Of a DNA stretch of 64,000 nucleotides, positions 1 through 12,113 are shown piece after piece (the first letter of the stretch is position 1; every line of letters starts with the position of its first letter). The stretch is taken from positions 1 to 64,000 of the forward strand of contig PBNO01000008.1 of assembly GCA_002723155.1 (NCBI GenBank). Direction: 5' to 3'. Both the position numbers and the translations under genes were made by a program. Below the pieces are notes generated by a model, which was not told the origin of the DNA, did no database searches, and was given only the letters and a program-made list of their open reading frames with translations. Source of the DNA: Ponticaulis sp. (GTDB taxonomy: Bacteria; Pseudomonadota; Alphaproteobacteria; Caulobacterales; Hyphomonadaceae).

Positions 1-2863
1 CGAAGGTAAAGCGATCCAGCTTCACCCGCTCGTATGTACAGCGTTCAACGCTGACTTCGACGGTGACCAGATGGCTGTTCACGTTCCGCTGTCGCTTGAA
101 GCTCAGCTTGAAGCTCGCGTTCTGATGATGTCTACGAACAACATTCTGTCACCTGCAAACGGTCGACCGATCATCGTTCCATCTCAGGATATGGTTCTTG
201 GTCTCTATTACCTGACACAGGAAAAAGAGGGCGAACCGGGCGAGGGCATGTGCTTCTCAGATATGGGCGAGCTTGAGCATGCGCTTCACAGCAAGTCTGT
301 TACGCTGCACGCGAAGGTCAAATGTGCGTTCGACGTTGTTGATGAAAACGGCGATGTGACACGCAAAGTCTTCGATACAACTCCAGGCCGCTTCATGGTC
401 GCAAGCTGTCTTCCAAAACAGCCGGATATGACGCCAGACGTCGTAAACGAGCTGATGGTGAAGAAAGCGATCGGTCGTATGATCGACCACGTCTACCGTA
501 ACTGCGGTCAGAAGGCGACGGTCATCTTCTGTGACCAGATCATGAGCCTCGGTTTCCGTGAAGCTGCTAAAGCTGGTATTTCCTTCGGTAAGGACGACAT
601 GGTCATCCCTGAAGCGAAGCATAAGCTGGTTGAAGCGACCCGTACGCAAGCTGCTGAATACGAGCGTCAATATGCTGACGGTCTGATCACACGTGGCGAG
701 AAATACAACAAAGTCGTCGACGCATGGTCGACCTGTACGGACAAAGTGGCTGACGCCATGATGGAAGCTGCAGGCGAGCAGAAAATTGATCCGGAAACAG
801 GTCGCGTGCTTGAATCCAACTCTGTCTTCATGATGGCGCACTCCGGTGCCCGTGGTTCCAAGAACCAGATGAAGCAGCTGGCTGGTATGCGTGGTCTGAT
901 GGCGAAGCCGTCGGGTGAGATTATCGAGACGCCGATTGTCTCGAACTTCAAGGAAGGTCTGACCGTCCTTGAGTACTTTAACTCTACCCACGGCGCGCGT
1001 AAGGGTCTTGCGGACACCGCTCTGAAAACGGCTAACTCCGGTTACCTCACACGTCGTCTCGTTGACGTCGCTCAGGACAGCATCATCACTGAAGATGATT
1101 GCGGTACTGACAAAGGCATCACGCTGCGCGCGGTTATGGACGGTGCTGAAGTTATCGTTCCACTCGAAGACCGTATTCTGGGTCGTACGACTGCAGAAGA
1201 CGTCATGGAGCCGGGTACAGGCGAGCTGATCGTTCCTGCGAACACATACCTGGACGAGGCGCTTTCCAAGCGTATCGATTCAGCTGGCGTGGACAAAGTC
1301 TTCGTTCGCTCCGTTCTCACATGTGAGACACGTAATGGCTGCTGTGCAAGCTGCTATGGCCGTGACCTTGCTCGTGGTGAGCGCGTGAACCAGGGCGAAG
1401 CTGTTGGTGTTATTGCTGCCCAGTCTATTGGTGAGCCGGGTACACAGCTGACAATGCGTACGTTCCACATTGGTGGTGCGGCTCAGGTCTCTGACCAGTC
1501 AGGTGTCGAAGCAGCTTATGACGGTAAGATTGTCTTCCGCGAAGCGGCGACAGTTGTTCGTCACGATGGCCGCCTGATTGTTATCGGTCGTCACATGGAA
1601 GTCGACACAGTCGACGAAGATGGCCGCGTACGTCAGACGTTCAAAGCCGGTTACGGTACACAGCTCTTCGTGAAAGAAGGCGACAAGGTTACTCGCGGCG
1701 ACAAGCTCGCTGACTGGGACCCGTTTGCTCAGCCGGTTATCACCGAAGTTGCAGGTGAAGTGAAACTCGAAGACGTCATTGACAACCTCACAGCTCGTGA
1801 AGAAGTTGACGAAGCTACGGGCATTACGTCCCGAAGCATTGTCGACTTCCGCGCGACTGCGAAAAACGCTGATCTGCGTCCGTCTGTTGTCATCGTGAAT
1901 GAAGCTGGCGAGCCAGTTCAGCTTCCAAACGGCATGCCGGCTCGTTACCAGCTTTCTGCTGGCGCGATCCTGAATGTTGGCGAGGGTGACAAGGTCGGCC
2001 CTGGTGAAACACTTGCTCGTGTCATGACCGGTGGTGCGAAGACGAAAGACATCACCGGTGGTCTGCCGCGTGTTGCTGAACTCTTCGAAGCTCGTCGTCC
2101 GAAAGACCACGCGATCATCGCTGAAATCGGTGGCCGTGTTGAGTTTGGCCGTGACTACAAGAACAAGCGCCGTATCCGTATCGTTCCTGAAGAGGAAGGT
2201 ATGGAGCCATCAGAATACCTGATCCCGAAAGGCAAGCACCTTTCAATTCAGGAAGGCGATCTGATCCGTCGTGGTGACTACCTCATGGACGGCAACCCAG
2301 CGCCGCAAGACATTCTGACGGTTCTCGGTGTCGAAGCTCTGGCGGACTATCTGGTCGATGAGATCCAGAAAGTTTACCGTCTGCAAGGCGTTCCGATCAA
2401 CGACAAGCACATCGAAGTCATCGTACGTCAGATGCTGCAGAAAATTGAAATCACGGACGGTGGTGAGACATCTCTCCTCAAAGGTGAGACCGTCGAACTG
2501 CTCGACTTCGAAGACGCCAATGCTGCAGCTCGCAAGGCTGGTCGTAAGGAAGCTACTGGTTCACCGGTTCTGCTGGGTATTACGAAAGCGTCTCTGCAGA
2601 CACGTTCGTTTATCTCTGCGGCATCGTTCCAGGAGACAACACGCGTCCTCACAGAAGCGTCTATCCAGGGCAAGGTCGACACGCTCGAAGGCCTCAAGGA
2701 GAACGTTATCGTGGGTCGCCTGATCCCGGCTGGTACAGGTGGTCAGCTGCGTCGCTACCGTCGCCTCGCTGGCGATCGCGATGTGAAGCTGAAAGCACAG
2801 CGCGAAGAAGCTGCTGCAGCTCTTGCAACACCAGCACTTCCGTCTCCGGAAGCTGCAGAGTAA
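1..2863 (+). CDS. rpoC: DNA-directed RNA polymerase subunit beta' (5' end outside window)
   Basis: Largest RNA polymerase subunit, forming the catalytic centre with beta. The gene enters the window already open, with the first complete codon at base 2. The diagnostic active-site motif [12 protein letters not shown], whose three Asp residues hold the catalytic magnesium, is encoded at about 56-94. About 954 codons are present, so roughly the first third (clamp, zinc-binding domain 1) is missing. Further landmarks are the second zinc cluster ([13 protein letters not shown], near 1321-1360), the bridge-helix/trigger-loop segment ending in [18 protein letters not shown], and the conserved end region [18 protein letters not shown]. 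It is normally the last gene of rpoBC, and a hairpin follows the stop. Identification is certain. Confidence 0.99.
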   Translation, partial: EGKAIQLHPLVCTAFNADFDGDQMAVHVPLSLEAQLEARVLMMSTNNILSPANGRPIIVPSQDMVLGLYYLTQEKEGEPGEGMCFSDMGELEHALHSKSVTLHAKVKCAFDVVDENGDVTRKVFDTTPGRFMVASCLPKQPDMTPDVVNELMVKKAIGRMIDHVYRNCGQKATVIFCDQIMSLGFREAAKAGISFGKDDMVIPEAKHKLVEATRTQAAEYERQYADGLITRGEKYNKVVDAWSTCTDKVADAMMEAAGEQKIDPETGRVLESNSVFMMAHSGARGSKNQMKQLAGMRGLMAKPSGEIIETPIVSNFKEGLTVLEYFNSTHGARKGLADTALKTANSGYLTRRLVDVAQDSIITEDDCGTDKGITLRAVMDGAEVIVPLEDRILGRTTAEDVMEPGTGELIVPANTYLDEALSKRIDSAGVDKVFVRSVLTCETRNGCCASCYGRDLARGERVNQGEAVGVIAAQSIGEPGTQLTMRTFHIGGAAQVSDQSGVEAAYDGKIVFREAATVVRHDGRLIVIGRHMEVDTVDEDGRVRQTFKAGYGTQLFVKEGDKVTRGDKLADWDPFAQPVITEVAGEVKLEDVIDNLTAREEVDEATGITSRSIVDFRATAKNADLRPSVVIVNEAGEPVQLPNGMPARYQLSAGAILNVGEGDKVGPGETLARVMTGGAKTKDITGGLPRVAELFEARRPKDHAIIAEIGGRVEFGRDYKNKRRIRIVPEEEGMEPSEYLIPKGKHLSIQEGDLIRRGDYLMDGNPAPQDILTVLGVEALADYLVDEIQKVYRLQGVPINDKHIEVIVRQMLQKIEITDGGETSLLKGETVELLDFEDANAAARKAGRKEATGSPVLLGITKASLQTRSFISAASFQETTRVLTEASIQGKVDTLEGLKENVIVGRLIPAGTGGQLRRYRRLAGDRDVKLKAQREEAAAALATPALPSPEAAE

Positions 2864-2871
2864 TACAGAAT

Positions 2872-2895
2872 CAGGCGGCTCTTCGGGGCCGCCTG
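2872..2895 (+). terminator. Hairpin terminator after rpoC
   Basis: Ten-base-pair GC-rich stem (CAGGCGGCTC with GGGCCGCCTG) closed by a stable TTCG tetraloop, beginning 9 bases after the rpoC stop. Only a short, T-poor tail follows, so it may work as a weak terminator or as an mRNA 3'-end stabiliser, allowing some read-through into the str operon. Confidence 0.7.
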
Positions 2896-3003
2896 TATTC
2901 CGCCACAGGTTCGGCGCACAGCGCTTTGAACTGAACTGGCCCGAAGAATAAGGAATTCGGTACTCCCGGGGAGGAATCCGAACTCCGAAACCGCACAGAA
3001 GGG

Positions 3004-3032
3004 TTGACCTTCTCGGGTACAAAGACTATTAG
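3004..3032 (+). promoter_or_regulatory. Predicted housekeeping promoter of the str operon
   Basis: TTGACC and TATTAG separated by exactly 17 bases, in the 344-bp gap between rpoC and rpsL. Transcription would begin near 3039, giving rpsL a leader of about 170 bases. The match is good for a vegetative sigma factor, so the ribosomal genes are likely transcribed independently of rpoBC. Confidence 0.6.
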
Positions 3033-3120
3033 CGCCGCTCGATGTGTAGGTTCGCTCAGGTGATAAACCGAGTGACCTCCCGCAAGGGTTAGGGGCCCAA
3101 GCCTCCCCAAGTCGTAGTTT

Positions 3121-3151
3121 TCCGAGGTGATCCGTATGGTATCTCCTCGGA
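3121..3151 (+). promoter_or_regulatory. Hairpin in the rpsL leader
   Basis: Perfect 7-bp outer stem (TCCGAGG with CCTCGGA), extended inwards by GAT-CC pairs with one mismatch and one bulge, around a GTAT loop. It lies 57 bases upstream of the rpsL start inside the predicted leader. No T-run follows, so it is not a simple terminator. A translational or processing role is possible but not shown. The rest of the 2864-3207 gap holds only the terminator and promoter listed separately. Confidence 0.45.
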
Positions 3152-3207
3152 TTTAGTTATGGAATTTGGGTGTTTTGGACCCAGACAAAGGATAGAAGAA
3201 CAGGTCT

Positions 3208-3579
3208 ATGCCGACGATTAACCAGTTGATCCGCAATCCACGGGCGCCTCGCCCGAAACGTAACAAAGTTCCGGCGCTGAAGGCGTGCCCGCAGCGCCGT
3301 GGCGTGTGTACCCGTGTGTACACAACAACGCCGAAGAAGCCGAACTCGGCGCTTCGTAAGGTTGCGAAGGTTCGTATGACGTCTGGCTACGAATCGATCT
3401 GTTACATTCCTGGTGAAGGCCACAACCTTCAGGAGCACTCCGTGGTCCTGATTCGTGGCGGTCGTGTACGCGACCTTCCGGGTGTCCGCTACCACGTGCT
3501 GCGCGGCGTTCTCGATACACAGGGCGTTAAAGACCGTAAGCAGCGTCGTTCGCATTATGGCGTGAAACGCCCGAAATAG
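3208..3579 (+). CDS. rpsL: 30S ribosomal protein S12
   Basis: Decoding-centre protein of the small subunit, first gene of the str operon. It has 123 residues, the normal length. The sequence carries the signature [17 protein letters not shown] and the second conserved loop [18 protein letters not shown]. Lys residues sit at the positions where substitutions classically give streptomycin resistance, so the allele looks wild type. An AGGATAGAAGAACAGG stretch lies just upstream of the ATG. rpsG follows after 12 bases. Confidence 0.99.
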   Translation: MPTINQLIRNPRAPRPKRNKVPALKACPQRRGVCTRVYTTTPKKPNSALRKVAKVRMTSGYESICYIPGEGHNLQEHSVVLIRGGRVRDLPGVRYHVLRGVLDTQGVKDRKQRRSHYGVKRPK

Positions 3580-4062
<483 letters not shown>

Positions 4063-4098
4063 TTCTCTATCTAACTTCGTAATTCGAGGCTCATTTCC

Positions 4099-6219
<2,121 letters not shown>

Positions 6220-6260
6220 TCAAGGCAGCAGCCAGACACACAGTTCAGGAGTAGGAAAAC

Positions 6261-7454
6261 ATGTCTAAGGCAAAGTTTGAGCGCAATAAGCCTCACGTAA
6301 ACATTGGCACGATTGGTCACGTTGACCACGGCAAGACGACGCTGACAGCGGCGATTACTATGGTACTTGCGGAAGTAACAGGTGGCGCGAAGCGTTCATA
6401 CGCTGACATTGACTCCGCGCCGGAAGAAAAAGCGCGTGGTATCACGATCAACACAGCGCACGTTGAGTATGAGACGGCTAACCGTCACTACGCACACGTC
6501 GACTGCCCGGGCCACGCTGACTATGTGAAGAACATGATCACGGGTGCGGCTCAGATGGACGGCGCGATCCTGGTTGTGAACGCAGCTGACGGTCCAATGC
6601 CACAGACACGTGAGCACATTCTGCTCGCACGTCAGGTTGGTGTACCAGCGCTTGTTGTCTTCATGAACAAAGTTGACCAGGTTGACGACGAAGAGCTTCT
6701 CGAGCTCGTCGAAATGGAAGTTCGTGAGCTTCTGTCTTCTTACGACTTCCCGGGCGACGATATTCCGATCATCGCAGGTTCTGCTCTTGCGGCTGTTGAA
6801 GGCCGTGACGACAACATCGGTAAGGACAAAGTTCTTGAGCTGATGGCTGCAGTTGACGAGTACATCCCGACACCGGATCGTCCGGTCGATAAGCCATTCC
6901 TGATGCCGGTTGAGGACGTGTTCTCAATCTCTGGCCGTGGTACAGTTGTAACAGGCCGTATCGAGACAGGTATTCTGAAAGTTGGCGACGAGATCGAAAT
7001 CGTTGGTATCCGTGAAGGTACAACGAAGACGACTTGTACGGGTGTTGAGATGTTCCGCAAGCTGCTCGATCAGGGCGAAGCTGGCGACAACATCGGCGCG
7101 CTTCTTCGCGGTGTAGACCGTGAAGGTGTTGAGCGTGGTCAGGTTCTTTGTAAGCCGGGCTCCATCACACCGCACAAGAAGTTCGAAGCTGAAGCTTACA
7201 TTCTGACGAAAGAAGAGGGTGGTCGTCACACACCATTCTTCTCTAACTACCGTCCACAATTCTACTTCCGTACAACTGACGTGACAGGTGTTGTTACGCT
7301 TCAGGACGGCACGGAAATGGTTATGCCAGGCGACAACGTTAAGCTGAACGTTGAGCTGATCCAGCCGGTTGCTATGGAAGAGAAGCTCCGCTTCGCTATC
7401 CGTGAAGGTGGCCGTACTGTTGGTTCAGGCGTTGTGTCTAAAGTTATCGAATAG
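6261..7454 (+). CDS. tuf: Elongation factor Tu
   Basis: Delivers aminoacyl-tRNA to the ribosomal A site in a GTP-dependent manner. It has 397 residues. G1 [10 protein letters not shown]3 [12 protein letters not shown] and G4 NKVD are visible, and the kirromycin-contacting C-terminal barrel ends [15 protein letters not shown]. It has its own AGGAG Shine-Dalgarno in the 41-base gap after fusA. It is the last gene of this str operon: a strong terminator follows and rpsJ is not adjacent, so the S10 operon must lie elsewhere. Confidence 0.99.
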   Translation: MSKAKFERNKPHVNIGTIGHVDHGKTTLTAAITMVLAEVTGGAKRSYADIDSAPEEKARGITINTAHVEYETANRHYAHVDCPGHADYVKNMITGAAQMDGAILVVNAADGPMPQTREHILLARQVGVPALVVFMNKVDQVDDEELLELVEMEVRELLSSYDFPGDDIPIIAGSALAAVEGRDDNIGKDKVLELMAAVDEYIPTPDRPVDKPFLMPVEDVFSISGRGTVVTGRIETGILKVGDEIEIVGIREGTTKTTCTGVEMFRKLLDQGEAGDNIGALLRGVDREGVERGQVLCKPGSITPHKKFEAEAYILTKEEGGRHTPFFSNYRPQFYFRTTDVTGVVTLQDGTEMVMPGDNVKLNVELIQPVAMEEKLRFAIREGGRTVGSGVVSKVIE

Positions 7455-7465
7455 GTTTCTATTCG

Positions 7466-7547
7466 TTTCCGTGATTGCTGAAGCAATCACATGAAACAGG
7501 CTCAAGGCTGCCGCTCTTATCTGAGTTAAGTGTGCGCAGCCCTGAGC
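7466..7547 (+). other. Two hairpins in the tuf 3' untranslated region
   Basis: The first element (7466-7498) pairs GTTTC with GAAAC and, inside that, GTGATTGC with GCAATCAC around a TGAA loop. The second (7500-7547) pairs GCTCAAGGCTGC with GCAGCCCTGAGC with a single mismatch. Both lie between the tuf stop and the terminator at 7593, so they form a structured mRNA tail. They may protect the very abundant tuf message from 3' exonucleases. This role is inferred. Confidence 0.5.
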
Positions 7548-7592
7548 GCGTTCTATGCGGAGCGTAGCTTAGCGAGAACAAACCTAATCAAG

Positions 7593-7624
7593 AAAAAGCC
7601 CGCTCATCTGAGCGGGCTTTTTTG
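7593..7624 (+). terminator. Intrinsic terminator of the str operon
   Basis: GC-rich inverted repeat (AAAGCCCGCTC with GAGCGGGCTTT, loop ATCT) followed by a run of six T. A textbook Rho-independent terminator. The A-run on the 5' side could make it bidirectional. Confidence 0.92.
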
Positions 7625-7699
7625 TGTCTGGCTATATGCCTGATCGCGCGAACCTATTATGACGATTGGACATAGATTCAGGGAGCCGGCGAGAGCCAG

Positions 7700-8569
7700 A
7701 TGTCAGCATTTACGCCAGTTGCGAGAGCCATCCAGTTCATCAAGGACAATAAAGCCCGTATGTTCTGGCTCTGGATTGCCTATCAAGCGATCAAAGGCAC
7801 GATCACGCTGACTTTGATATGGATTCCTCTCTTCCTGCTGTGGAAGCGCGGGGCAGGAGCGGATGTCTCTCTGAAGGACTGGGCGCTTTATATCGCCGCG
7901 ATGATCCTGTTTCCGCTCAGTCACGTTCTCATGGCTATCAAGCCGGTGAGTTTCCGATTGAAAGCAGTACTCGGCGATAGCGGCTTCAGAATCGCGTTCT
8001 CCGTTGTGTCTCTGGTGATGCTCGGTTGGCTCGTCTGGGAGGCTGTGAGAGCGCCTGTCGTGCCTTTATGGGCAAGCGAGCCGTGGCAGCACGGCCTTGC
8101 GGTCATGCTGATCATGATTGGCATTATTCTGTTTGTGTTTGGTGTTGGTGTAGCCAATCCGTTTTCTGTGTTCGGATCAGGTGCCGCATATCAGGCTGAG
8201 GAGCCTGGTATTCTGCGTCTGACGCGTCATCCGGCTCTCTTCGGGCTCGCGTTCTGGGGGGCAGGGCATACTCTGGCAAATGGCAGTTTTGCGCTCATGC
8301 TTTTCTTTCTGGTTCAGACCGCTTTTGCGCTGCTCGGTGCTGTGTCCATGGACCGGCGCCATAAGAAGGCCATGGGCGAACAGACCTGGAGCCTGATGAC
8401 AGAAAAGACATCCTTCTGGCCTAATCCGCTCACTATAATTCGCCGCGTGGATAATCCTGTACGCGTATCAGTTCGATGGCTTCTCAGTCTGGCGCTGATT
8501 GCAGGTTTGATTGCGCTCCATCCAGTTCTGTTCGGCGTATATCCACTCGCACTGGCGACGTCCGGATGA
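7700..8569 (+). CDS. NnrU family integral membrane protein
   Basis: 289-residue polytopic membrane protein with about seven hydrophobic segments. Family features are FPLSHVLMAIKPVSFRLKAVLGD, then GILRLTRHPALFGLAFWGAGHTLANGS and the DRRHKKAMG segment. NnrU was first described beside nitric-oxide reductase genes in denitrifiers, but its biochemical role is unsettled, and no denitrification gene is nearby. It is also related to isoprenylcysteine-methyltransferase-like membrane proteins. The stop codon overlaps the next start (ATGA), so the two genes are probably co-translated. Family assignment is good; function is unknown. Confidence 0.8.
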   Translation: MSAFTPVARAIQFIKDNKARMFWLWIAYQAIKGTITLTLIWIPLFLLWKRGAGADVSLKDWALYIAAMILFPLSHVLMAIKPVSFRLKAVLGDSGFRIAFSVVSLVMLGWLVWEAVRAPVVPLWASEPWQHGLAVMLIMIGIILFVFGVGVANPFSVFGSGAAYQAEEPGILRLTRHPALFGLAFWGAGHTLANGSFALMLFFLVQTAFALLGAVSMDRRHKKAMGEQTWSLMTEKTSFWPNPLTIIRRVDNPVRVSVRWLLSLALIAGLIALHPVLFGVYPLALATSG

Positions 8570-8973
8570 CGCGTAATCCGATCATCCGGCTCTTCTGGCT
8601 CTCTGCGGGCCTGTTCTTTACGGGACTTGCTTTCGTCGGCGTGTTTCTTCCGCTGGTGCCAACCACGCCGTTCTTGTTGCTGGCAGCGTTTTGCTTTGCC
8701 CGGTCATCTGAACGACTAAATCGCTGGCTTCACGAGCATAAATGGTTTGGGCCGCTCCTGACAAATTGGAGCCGTCATGGGGCTATTGGGAAAAGAGCCA
8801 AGTATACGGCTGGCGTTTGCCTCGTTGCAGCACCGTTTCTCTCCTATTTTCTGGGAGCGCCGCTATGGACGCTTGCGATCCAGATCCCGATCCTTATCGG
8901 ATCGGGAACTTTCATTTTTACGCGGCCTGACGGTCCGCCATCTGTACCGTCTCAGCCTGAAGCTAAAGACTGA
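8566..8973 (+). CDS. DUF454 (YbaN-like) inner-membrane protein
   Basis: 135-residue membrane protein with the DUF454 hallmark block VFLPLVPTTPFLLLAAFCFARSSERLNRWL, and hydrophobic segments near residues 8-40 and 80-115. I place the start at the ATG overlapping the upstream stop (ATGA at 8566). A longer open frame begins at 8476 but lies wholly inside the preceding gene. Function unknown; in some bacteria the family sits beside heme or recombination genes. The 3' end overlaps the convergent MFS gene by 11 bases. Confidence 0.8.
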   Translation: MTRNPIIRLFWLSAGLFFTGLAFVGVFLPLVPTTPFLLLAAFCFARSSERLNRWLHEHKWFGPLLTNWSRHGAIGKRAKYTAGVCLVAAPFLSYFLGAPLWTLAIQIPILIGSGTFIFTRPDGPPSVPSQPEAKD

Positions 8974-10423
8974 TCATGTCTTTCTTGAAGTGGCGACGTG
9001 CCAGCACATAGTGGATGCCCGCCCACGCATAGGCACATGAGAACACAATCATAGACCATTGAAGGCCGTCAGCGTTCGCCGATCCACACAAGGCTGCCTG
9101 CGCGTCTGTGAGGCTGCTCAGATCTCGGCAAGCGTCCAGACTGAGCTCGCCTGCAGAGCCCTTCAGGAACTGCGCATTCAGGAAAGTCGACAGACCACCG
9201 ATCAAAGGCGGACCGAGACCATAGCCCAACAGATTCATGGAGAAGAGCGATAGCGCTACTGAGGTCGCCCGTGAGCGACTGTCCACGACACCGCCAGCAA
9301 TGGCGTACATCGGCCCCAGATAGAAATAATGCAGACACGCCGCAGCCATGAGTGGCGGCACGGCAATCCAGATATTATTTGTCAGGAATCCGATGACATA
9401 AAGTGGCGTGGACGCGATCAACGCGATCCCCGGTATCCATGTCAGCGCGGTCGGGTGACGCTCTCTCAGCTTGTCAGCGAGATACCCCGAGGCAAACACG
9501 CCGAGCGCGGCCATCCCGCCAAGGATAATCCCGAAGAGGAGAGACGCATCCTGTTGGCTAAGGTCGTGTGTGCGCCGGAAGAACGAAACGGTGAACTGAT
9601 TGAGCGCATAGTTTGCAAAAACCGTCACCGTCGCGCCCAGTACAATATGTACATATGTTGGCTTTCCGAGGAGCAATTTAAGCGTCGAGATAAAGCTCAC
9701 ATGTTCCGTCGCTTTCGCGAGCGTAGGGTCAGTGTAGCCGCGCGGCGGCTCTTTCACTGTCAGCTTTACGAGCAGAGCGACCAGAATACCTGGCAGACCC
9801 ACAACAATGAATGCCAGTCGCCAGCCCTCTACGTTTTCCCAATCAAAGCCTGAAGCGATAAAGCCGAGGCCTATCGAATTCAGAAAACTGCCAAAGGCAG
9901 GACCGGTAAGTTGTTCTGCAATCGTGCCGCCAAATATGGCTGCCAGCATAGTGCCAATAGGGACGCCCAGTGCGTATACAGAAGCGGCGGTGCTTCGCGT
10001 CTTCGGGCTGTAATAGTCTGACATGAGACTTTGTGATGGCGGCGTGCAGCCAGCCTCGCCAATGCTGACCCCGACGCGGAACAGGAACAGCATCAGGAAC
10101 GACCCTGCCACACCGCAGAGCGCGGTCATCAGGCTCCAGAATGCAACTGAGAGCGCAATGATCCAGACCCGGTTAAACCGCTCAGCGAGCCGTGCAATTG
10201 GAATGCCCAGAAAGGTATACATGAAGGCAAAGGCTGGACCGCCGAGCAGGCCCATTTGCCAGTCTTCAACCTCGAATGCGAGCTTGATGGGCTCGGTCAG
10301 AATGTTGATGATGGAACGGTCGATGAAATTGAAAATGTAGACCAGCAAAAGTGATCCGAGCACGTAGGACCGATAGGTCTTCGTGCCAAACCCAGCACTG
10401 GGGTCTGCTTGCGTTGCGGACAT
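8963..10423 (-). CDS. MFS transporter (spinster-like)
   Basis: 486-residue major facilitator with twelve predicted membrane segments. The N-terminal half has IFNFIDRSIINILTEPIK, then a motif-A-like loop (IPIARLAERFNR) between segments 2 and 3. The segment-5 region is RVGVSIGEAGCTPPSQSL. The family resembles bacterial spinster-like transporters; substrate cannot be inferred from sequence. A strong GGGAGGAGG precedes the ATG. It follows its paralogue at 10499-11998 by 75 bases on the same strand, so the pair is probably a tandem duplication transcribed together. It is convergent with the DUF454 gene. Confidence 0.85.
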   Translation of the reverse strand: MSATQADPSAGFGTKTYRSYVLGSLLLVYIFNFIDRSIINILTEPIKLAFEVEDWQMGLLGGPAFAFMYTFLGIPIARLAERFNRVWIIALSVAFWSLMTALCGVAGSFLMLFLFRVGVSIGEAGCTPPSQSLMSDYYSPKTRSTAASVYALGVPIGTMLAAIFGGTIAEQLTGPAFGSFLNSIGLGFIASGFDWENVEGWRLAFIVVGLPGILVALLVKLTVKEPPRGYTDPTLAKATEHVSFISTLKLLLGKPTYVHIVLGATVTVFANYALNQFTVSFFRRTHDLSQQDASLLFGIILGGMAALGVFASGYLADKLRERHPTALTWIPGIALIASTPLYVIGFLTNNIWIAVPPLMAAACLHYFYLGPMYAIAGGVVDSRSRATSVALSLFSMNLLGYGLGPPLIGGLSTFLNAQFLKGSAGELSLDACRDLSSLTDAQAALCGSANADGLQWSMIVFSCAYAWAGIHYVLARRHFKKDMISL

Positions 10424-10498
10424 TGCCTCCTCCCGAATATGACTGGAGGGCGGAATTCGCCCTCAAGTTCTTCTTTTATTTTTTAAGGCGTTCGCAGG

Positions 10499-11998
10499 TT
10501 ATGCGGCTGTAGTGCTGCTCCAGCGGTCTTTCTTGAATGTTTTCCCCGCCATGAAGAAGCAGAATGCAGCGATCGAAAAGAGCGTCGCAACCACTGCCAT
10601 AGAGAGCTTCAGGCCATCACTATACGCTGCGCAATAAGCAGCGCTGTCAGCGTCAAGGCTGTCGCCAGCGCCGGCACAGATTGCAGGGCTGAACTCGGCA
10701 ATGCGCTCTGTCAGGCCGGCTGCCGCAATTTGTGACGCCATCAGCTGGTCTGATAGTACGCCGACAAATACAGGACCAATGCCGTTACCAATCAGAGACA
10801 CAAGCAGAAGCAGGATGGCGACTGATGTGGCACGTGAGCGTGGTGACGCAATTGCCGTCGCAATCGAGTACTGAGATCCAAGATAGGAGTAGTGCAGGAT
10901 AGCTGCGCCAATCCACAGCATGAACGCAACTTCAATGCTTGGAGCAAAGTAGAATGCGGCAACATAGAGCGGGATAGCGAGGCTGAGGTTTACGGCCGGA
11001 AGCCATGCAACGACGGAGTGGTACTTGGTTTCCAGTTTCTCAGAAATGAAGCCGCCGAGGAATGTGCCAGCAGCGGCAGCAAGAGACAGTGGTGCACCGT
11101 ATTTCAAGGCAGCTTCCGACGCGCTGATGTCGTATACACGTTGCAGGAATGGGGCCTGGAAGCCCTGAATGCCGTAACCAACAAAGGCAACGAAAGCAGC
11201 GCCCATCGCGCCCCACCAGAATGTCGGCTTCTTAGAGATTTCTTTGAAGCCTTCCATGAGGCCGGTTTTCGCGTTGGTGTCGGAACCCGGGACTTCGGAG
11301 TAGCCACGTGGCGGCTCTTTCACCGTGAGCCAGAGGATCAGGCCGATAAGAACGCCCGGTGCGCCAACAATGACGAACGCGATGCGCCATCCGGAAATCT
11401 GTGACCAGTCCAGGAAAGAGAACAGTCCGCCAAGGCCGATGGAATCGAGCCAGGAACCGAATTCAGGGCCCGTGATGCCGAGGATCATCCCGCCAAACAC
11501 CTGCGCGAGAACCGCGCCCAGTGTGACACCCATCGAATAAATTCCGATCGCGTTCGCACGGCTTTTTGTAGGATAGTAGTCAGTGATAATTGAGTTGGCT
11601 GGAGGCGTGCCGCCAGCTTCGCCAATCGCTACGCCAATACGGAAAATAATGAGCCAGATGAAGCTGGATGCGAAACCGCAGAACGCCGTCATCAGAGACC
11701 AGACGACCACACAGATGGTTATGACCATCACGCGGTTGGCGCGGTCCGCCCACATAGCGAGCGGGATGCCCATCAGAGCATAGAAAATCGCAAATGGAGG
11801 GCCGTAGAGGAACCCGAACTGACCGTCAGACAGGTTCAGTTCGTTCATCAGGGGTTGGGCGACAACCGTGATGAGTGTTCTGTCAATAAAGTTGAGAGTG
11901 TAGATGAATGTCAGCGCCAGCAGAACATAGGTTCTGTAAGGCCGTGACCCGTATCCGGAGATGTGGCCTGCGCTCGGCGCAGCCGTTGAATCACTCAT
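10499..11998 (-). CDS. MFS transporter (spinster-like), paralogue of the next gene
   Basis: 499-residue twelve-segment transporter, first of the tandem pair. It shares the N-terminal pattern YGSRPYRTYVLLALTFIYTL and NFIDRTLITVV, the loop IPLAMWADRANRV and the GVAIGEAGGTPPANSII block with the downstream copy. The two are similar along their whole length but clearly diverged. A GGGGAGGA Shine-Dalgarno precedes the ATG. No catabolic gene or regulator adjoins to suggest a substrate. The 115-bp gap to radC contains a TATACT hexamer about 35 bases upstream of the start without a clear -35 partner. Confidence 0.85.
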   Translation of the reverse strand: MSDSTAAPSAGHISGYGSRPYRTYVLLALTFIYTLNFIDRTLITVVAQPLMNELNLSDGQFGFLYGPPFAIFYALMGIPLAMWADRANRVMVITICVVVWSLMTAFCGFASSFIWLIIFRIGVAIGEAGGTPPANSIITDYYPTKSRANAIGIYSMGVTLGAVLAQVFGGMILGITGPEFGSWLDSIGLGGLFSFLDWSQISGWRIAFVIVGAPGVLIGLILWLTVKEPPRGYSEVPGSDTNAKTGLMEGFKEISKKPTFWWGAMGAAFVAFVGYGIQGFQAPFLQRVYDISASEAALKYGAPLSLAAAAGTFLGGFISEKLETKYHSVVAWLPAVNLSLAIPLYVAAFYFAPSIEVAFMLWIGAAILHYSYLGSQYSIATAIASPRSRATSVAILLLLVSLIGNGIGPVFVGVLSDQLMASQIAAAGLTERIAEFSPAICAGAGDSLDADSAAYCAAYSDGLKLSMAVVATLFSIAAFCFFMAGKTFKKDRWSSTTAA

Positions 11999-12113
11999 TA
12001 ATTGTCCTCCCCGACAACTTGGGTGTTGTTTAGTATATTCATGTGCAGCGTGGACGTTACTCTCAAATCTTCCATACGCAAGCCATTTCGCCTGAGAGGC
12101 GGCAGCTATTGTG

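Noticed and set aside
257..991. Long minus-strand open frame (244 codons) opposite rpoC, and similar ones at 1499-2110, 5158-5628 and 5698-6162
   Set aside because: They are antisense to highly conserved core genes and arise from codon bias; the translations resemble no protein family and lack ribosome sites.
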